Shown piece by piece: positions 5,847 through 7,852 of a DNA stretch of 7,852 nt (the first letter of the stretch is position 1; every line of letters begins with the position of its first letter). A model generated the notes under the pieces. That model was not told the origin of the DNA, did not search any database, and saw nothing but the letters and a program-made list of their open reading frames with translations. Source of the stretch: an uncultured Ruminococcus sp. (GTDB lineage Bacteria > Bacillota > Clostridia > Oscillospirales > CAG-272); assembly GCA_902783905.1 (NCBI GenBank), contig CACZSP010000004.1:1-7852 (forward strand), read 5' to 3'. A program made the translations under genes and the position numbers.

Positions 5847-6674
5847 ATGAATCAGAAGAAACTGAAAGAGCTGAAAAAAGCCGCCGCCGACATACGCCTC
5901 GGCATACTTGAAGAGGTACACGCGGCGTCGTCCGGACATCCGGGCGGATCGCTTTCGATCGCGGATATCCTTTCATATCTATATTTCTCGGAGATGAAGG
6001 TCGACCCGGCGAACCCCGACTGGCCCGACCGCGACAGACTCGTTCTCTCCAAGGGACACACGGCTCCCGCCCTTTACGCGGCGCTTGCCGAAAAGGGATT
6101 CATCCCGAAGGAAGACCTCAAGGGCTTCCGCAGCATCGACTCCTACCTTCAGGGTCACCCGGATATGAAGCACACTCCCGGATGCGACATGACCACCGGT
6201 TCTCTCGGACTCGGCGTCTCGGCCTCCTGCGGAATGGCTCTTTCGGGCAAGATAAGAAAAAAAGACTACCGCGTTTACGCGATAGTCGGAGACGGCGAGT
6301 CGGAGGAGGGACAGGTCTGGGAATCCGCCATGTTCGCCGCTCACTACCGTCTCGACAATCTCTGCTATATCCTCGATCTAAACGGACTTCAGATTGACGG
6401 TCCCATTGCCGAGGTCATGAATCCGACTCCGCACGACAAAAAGTTCGAAGGTTTCGGATGGAACGTCGTCGAAGCCGACGCGCACGATTTCGCGTCTCTT
6501 GAAAAGGCCTTCGCCGCCGCACGGAAGTGCAAGGGAAAGCCGACCGTCATCATCGCTCATTCGGTAAAGGGCAAGGGAGTTTCCTTCATGGAAAACCAGG
6601 TCGGATGGCACGGAAAAGCCCCGAACGACGATGAGTACGCCGCCGCCGTCGCAGAGATAAAGGCGACGATGTAA
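5847..6674 (+). CDS. tkt: Transketolase, N-terminal subunit (thiamine diphosphate-binding half)
   Basis: A 275-residue protein matching the first half of transketolase, which moves two-carbon ketol units between sugar phosphates in the non-oxidative pentose phosphate pathway. Visible motifs are SGHPGGS (29-35) with His31, SKGHTAPALY (68-77) with His71, and the thiamine diphosphate/metal motif GDGESEEGQ (148-156) ending at Asn179 in DLNGLQIDG. KGKGVSFMEN (241-250) and GWHGKAPN (253-260) close the domain. It stops cleanly where full-length transketolases continue into the pyrimidine-binding domain, and that domain is encoded by the next gene. This is the known split arrangement rather than a frameshift, since the stop is followed by a fresh ribosome binding site. 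GGAAGGA lies 7 nt before the ATG, 27 bases after tpiA. The split family includes members acting on other ketoses, so transketolase is very likely but the exact substrate is less certain. Confidence 0.95.
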   Translation: MNQKKLKELKKAAADIRLGILEEVHAASSGHPGGSLSIADILSYLYFSEMKVDPANPDWPDRDRLVLSKGHTAPALYAALAEKGFIPKEDLKGFRSIDSYLQGHPDMKHTPGCDMTTGSLGLGVSASCGMALSGKIRKKDYRVYAIVGDGESEEGQVWESAMFAAHYRLDNLCYILDLNGLQIDGPIAEVMNPTPHDKKFEGFGWNVVEADAHDFASLEKAFAAARKCKGKPTVIIAHSVKGKGVSFMENQVGWHGKAPNDDEYAAAVAEIKATM

Positions 6675-6675
6675 T

Positions 6676-6681
6676 GGAGGG
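6676..6681 (+). promoter_or_regulatory. Ribosome binding site deciding the transketolase C-half start
   Basis: GGAGGG lies 7 nt before the ATG at 6689. An earlier in-frame ATG at 6674 overlaps the TAA of the N half by one base, but it would absorb this Shine-Dalgarno sequence. Confidence 0.75.
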
Positions 6682-6688
6682 CAGAACA

Positions 6689-7627
6689 ATGGCAGAAAAG
6701 ATAGCAACAAGAGAAGCTTACGGAAACGCGCTTGCCGAGTTCGGTGAAAAATACGATTTCGTCGTACTTGACGCCGACCTTGCCGCCGCCACCAAGACGG
6801 GGACCTTCAAGAAGAAATTCCCCGACAGATTCTTCGACTGCGGCATTGCCGAGGGCAATATGATCTCGGTGGCCGCCGGTATCGCCACCACCGGAATGAA
6901 CGTTTTCGCGTCGTCTTTCGCGATGTTCGCCGCCGGACGCGCCTTCGAGCAGATCAGAAACTCGATCGGATATCCGCACCTGAACGTCAAGATCGGCGCG
7001 ACCCACGCGGGCATTACCGTCGGCGAGGACGGAGCGACGCATCAGTGCCTCGAGGACATCGCCCTGATGCGCACGATTCCCGGCATGGTCGTCATCAATC
7101 CGGCCGACGCCGTCGAGGCGAGAGCCGTCGTCGAATGGGCGCTGAACTACAAAGGTCCGGCATATATGAGATTCGGCAGAGCCGCCGTTCCGGTGATCTT
7201 CGACAAAGAGACCTATAAATTCGAACTCGGGAAGAACCGCCGCCTCCGCGACGGAAAGGACGTCACCATTTACGCATCCGGCTTTACCGTCGGACTCGCT
7301 CTCGACGCCGCCGAACTTCTTGCCGCCGAGGGTATCTCCGCCAGAGTCGTAAACGTCGCCACGATCAAGCCGCTCGACGTCGACGAGATCGCGTCTTCCG
7401 CCGCCGAGACGGGCGCCTTCGTCACGGTGGAGGAGCACAACGTGATCGGCGGACTGGGTGAAGCCGTAGCCGCCGCCGCGGCGCAGACCCGCCCCGTTCC
7501 GGTCCTTCGCGTGGGCACCGAGGACGTATTCGGAAAATCGGGAAAGGTCCCGGCGCTTCTCGAGGCGTACGGACTGACTCCCGCAAACGTCGCGGCCAAA
7601 GCGAAAGCCGCGATCGCGCTCAAGTGA
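6689..7627 (+). CDS. tkt: Transketolase, C-terminal subunit
   Basis: A 312-residue partner of the preceding gene, carrying the pyrimidine-binding and C-terminal domains of transketolase; the two chains should assemble into the active enzyme. The catalytic Glu55, which activates the thiamine ring, lies in CGIAEGNMIS (51-60). The aromatic pocket SSFAMFAAGRAFEQIRNS (75-92) is next, then GEDGATHQ (112-119) with His118, a conserved substrate-site residue. From about 187 the C-terminal Rossmann-like domain contains DVTIYASGF (191-199) and VEEHNVIGGLGEAV (247-260). The ATG at 6689 is chosen over 6674 because of GGAGGG 7 nt before it; this also gives the usual length. It is separated from the N half by 14 bases, so equimolar, coupled synthesis is likely. 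1-deoxyxylulose-5-phosphate synthase is related but is normally a single longer chain. Confidence 0.95.
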   Translation: MAEKIATREAYGNALAEFGEKYDFVVLDADLAAATKTGTFKKKFPDRFFDCGIAEGNMISVAAGIATTGMNVFASSFAMFAAGRAFEQIRNSIGYPHLNVKIGATHAGITVGEDGATHQCLEDIALMRTIPGMVVINPADAVEARAVVEWALNYKGPAYMRFGRAAVPVIFDKETYKFELGKNRRLRDGKDVTIYASGFTVGLALDAAELLAAEGISARVVNVATIKPLDVDEIASSAAETGAFVTVEEHNVIGGLGEAVAAAAAQTRPVPVLRVGTEDVFGKSGKVPALLEAYGLTPANVAAKAKAAIALK

Positions 7628-7645
7628 AAGGAATAATTAATAATA

Positions 7646-7852
7646 ATGGACGTTAAAGTGACCAAAGAGACCGTTATCGGCGATCTGCTCGATATCGATC
7701 CGGGCGTCGCGCAGTTCTTCCTCGCGATAGGAATGCACTGCCTCGGCTGCCCCGTTTCGAGAGGCGAGACGATCGAGGAGGCGTGCGCCGTTCACGGCAC
7801 CGACGCCGACGAGCTGATAAAGAACATCAACGAGTATCTTAACGGGAAATAA
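7646..7852 (+). CDS. DUF1858 small protein with HCxxC motif (hybrid-cluster-associated redox disulfide type)
   Basis: A complete 68-residue protein whose TAA is the last codon of the window. It fits the DUF1858 family, also described as the hybrid cluster protein-associated redox disulfide domain. The pattern is a charged beta start (VTKETVIGDLL, 5-15), a helix (PGVAQFFLAIG, 19-29), the motif GMHCLGCP (29-36) with Cys32 and Cys35, and a second helical part ETIEEACAVHG (41-51) followed by DELIKNINEYL. The paired cysteines could form a redox disulfide or bind metal. The family is known from sequence and structure, but its function is poorly defined. No signal or membrane segment is present. It lies 18 bases after the transketolase C half, with no terminator between, so it is probably co-transcribed. 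AAAGGA is present but 13 nt from the ATG, a long spacing that may lower its translation. The link to sugar metabolism is unexplained. Confidence 0.9.
   Translation: MDVKVTKETVIGDLLDIDPGVAQFFLAIGMHCLGCPVSRGETIEEACAVHGTDADELIKNINEYLNGK

Noticed and set aside
4953..5939. Minus-strand ORF (328 codons) opposite tpiA
   Set aside because: It is antisense to tpiA and to the transketolase start, is low-complexity in Gly, Val, Asp and Leu, and has no recognisable domain.
6660..6700. Frameshift splitting one transketolase gene
   Set aside because: The break falls at the natural domain boundary, and the second half has its own Shine-Dalgarno and ATG. Split transketolases are an established arrangement.
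6557..7438. Minus-strand ORF (293 codons) opposite the transketolase C half
   Set aside because: It is a shadow of a conserved gene, rich in Gly/Asp/Val/Arg without motif; it also crosses the junction of two real genes.

Overview
The window looks like the chromosome of an anaerobic, moderately GC-rich Firmicute, most likely an uncultured gut Clostridia lineage. This is inference from three things: clostridial-type phosphoglycerate kinase and triosephosphate isomerase, a two-gene (split) transketolase, and a free-standing DUF1858 HCxxC protein, a type common in anaerobes. Ribosome binding sites are strong and purine-rich, and the promoters are ordinary sigma-70/SigA type. I see no tRNA, rRNA, CRISPR array, insertion sequence or phage gene.

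Layout: two operons diverge from an intergenic region at about 3489-3843. To the left, on the minus strand (3488 down to 129), four genes overlap one another by 8, 11 and 29 bases: PlsC-like acyltransferase, GT8 glycosyltransferase, GT8 glycosyltransferase, PlsC-like acyltransferase. They have a clear promoter (3526-3555) and a clear rho-independent terminator just past the last stop (64-117). Two acyltransferases around two sugar transferases suggest that an acylated glycan or glycolipid is built at the cytoplasmic face of the membrane. The product cannot be read from sequence.

To the right, on the plus strand (3844-7852), five tightly spaced genes encode phosphoglycerate kinase, triosephosphate isomerase, the N- and C-terminal halves of transketolase, and a 68-residue DUF1858 redox-disulfide-type protein whose stop codon is the last codon of the window. 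The first four link lower glycolysis to the non-oxidative pentose phosphate pathway through the shared triose phosphates. Four starts (acyltransferase 2, pgk, tpiA and the transketolase C half) are placed downstream of the longest possible ORF start, because Shine-Dalgarno and promoter positions argue for it.

The intergenic region is the least ordinary part. Besides the two promoters it holds two exact copies of a 10-base GC-only palindrome 70 bases apart, two 8-bp hairpins between them, a third partial copy that could pair competitively, and a two-way terminator hairpin. Together these could fold as a three-way junction followed by a terminator, placed upstream of the pgk promoter. It is a candidate small RNA or regulatory element, but I found no convincing promoter for it. 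No complete, clearly new biological system is evident. The best leads are this intergenic element and the acyltransferase/GT8 cassette.
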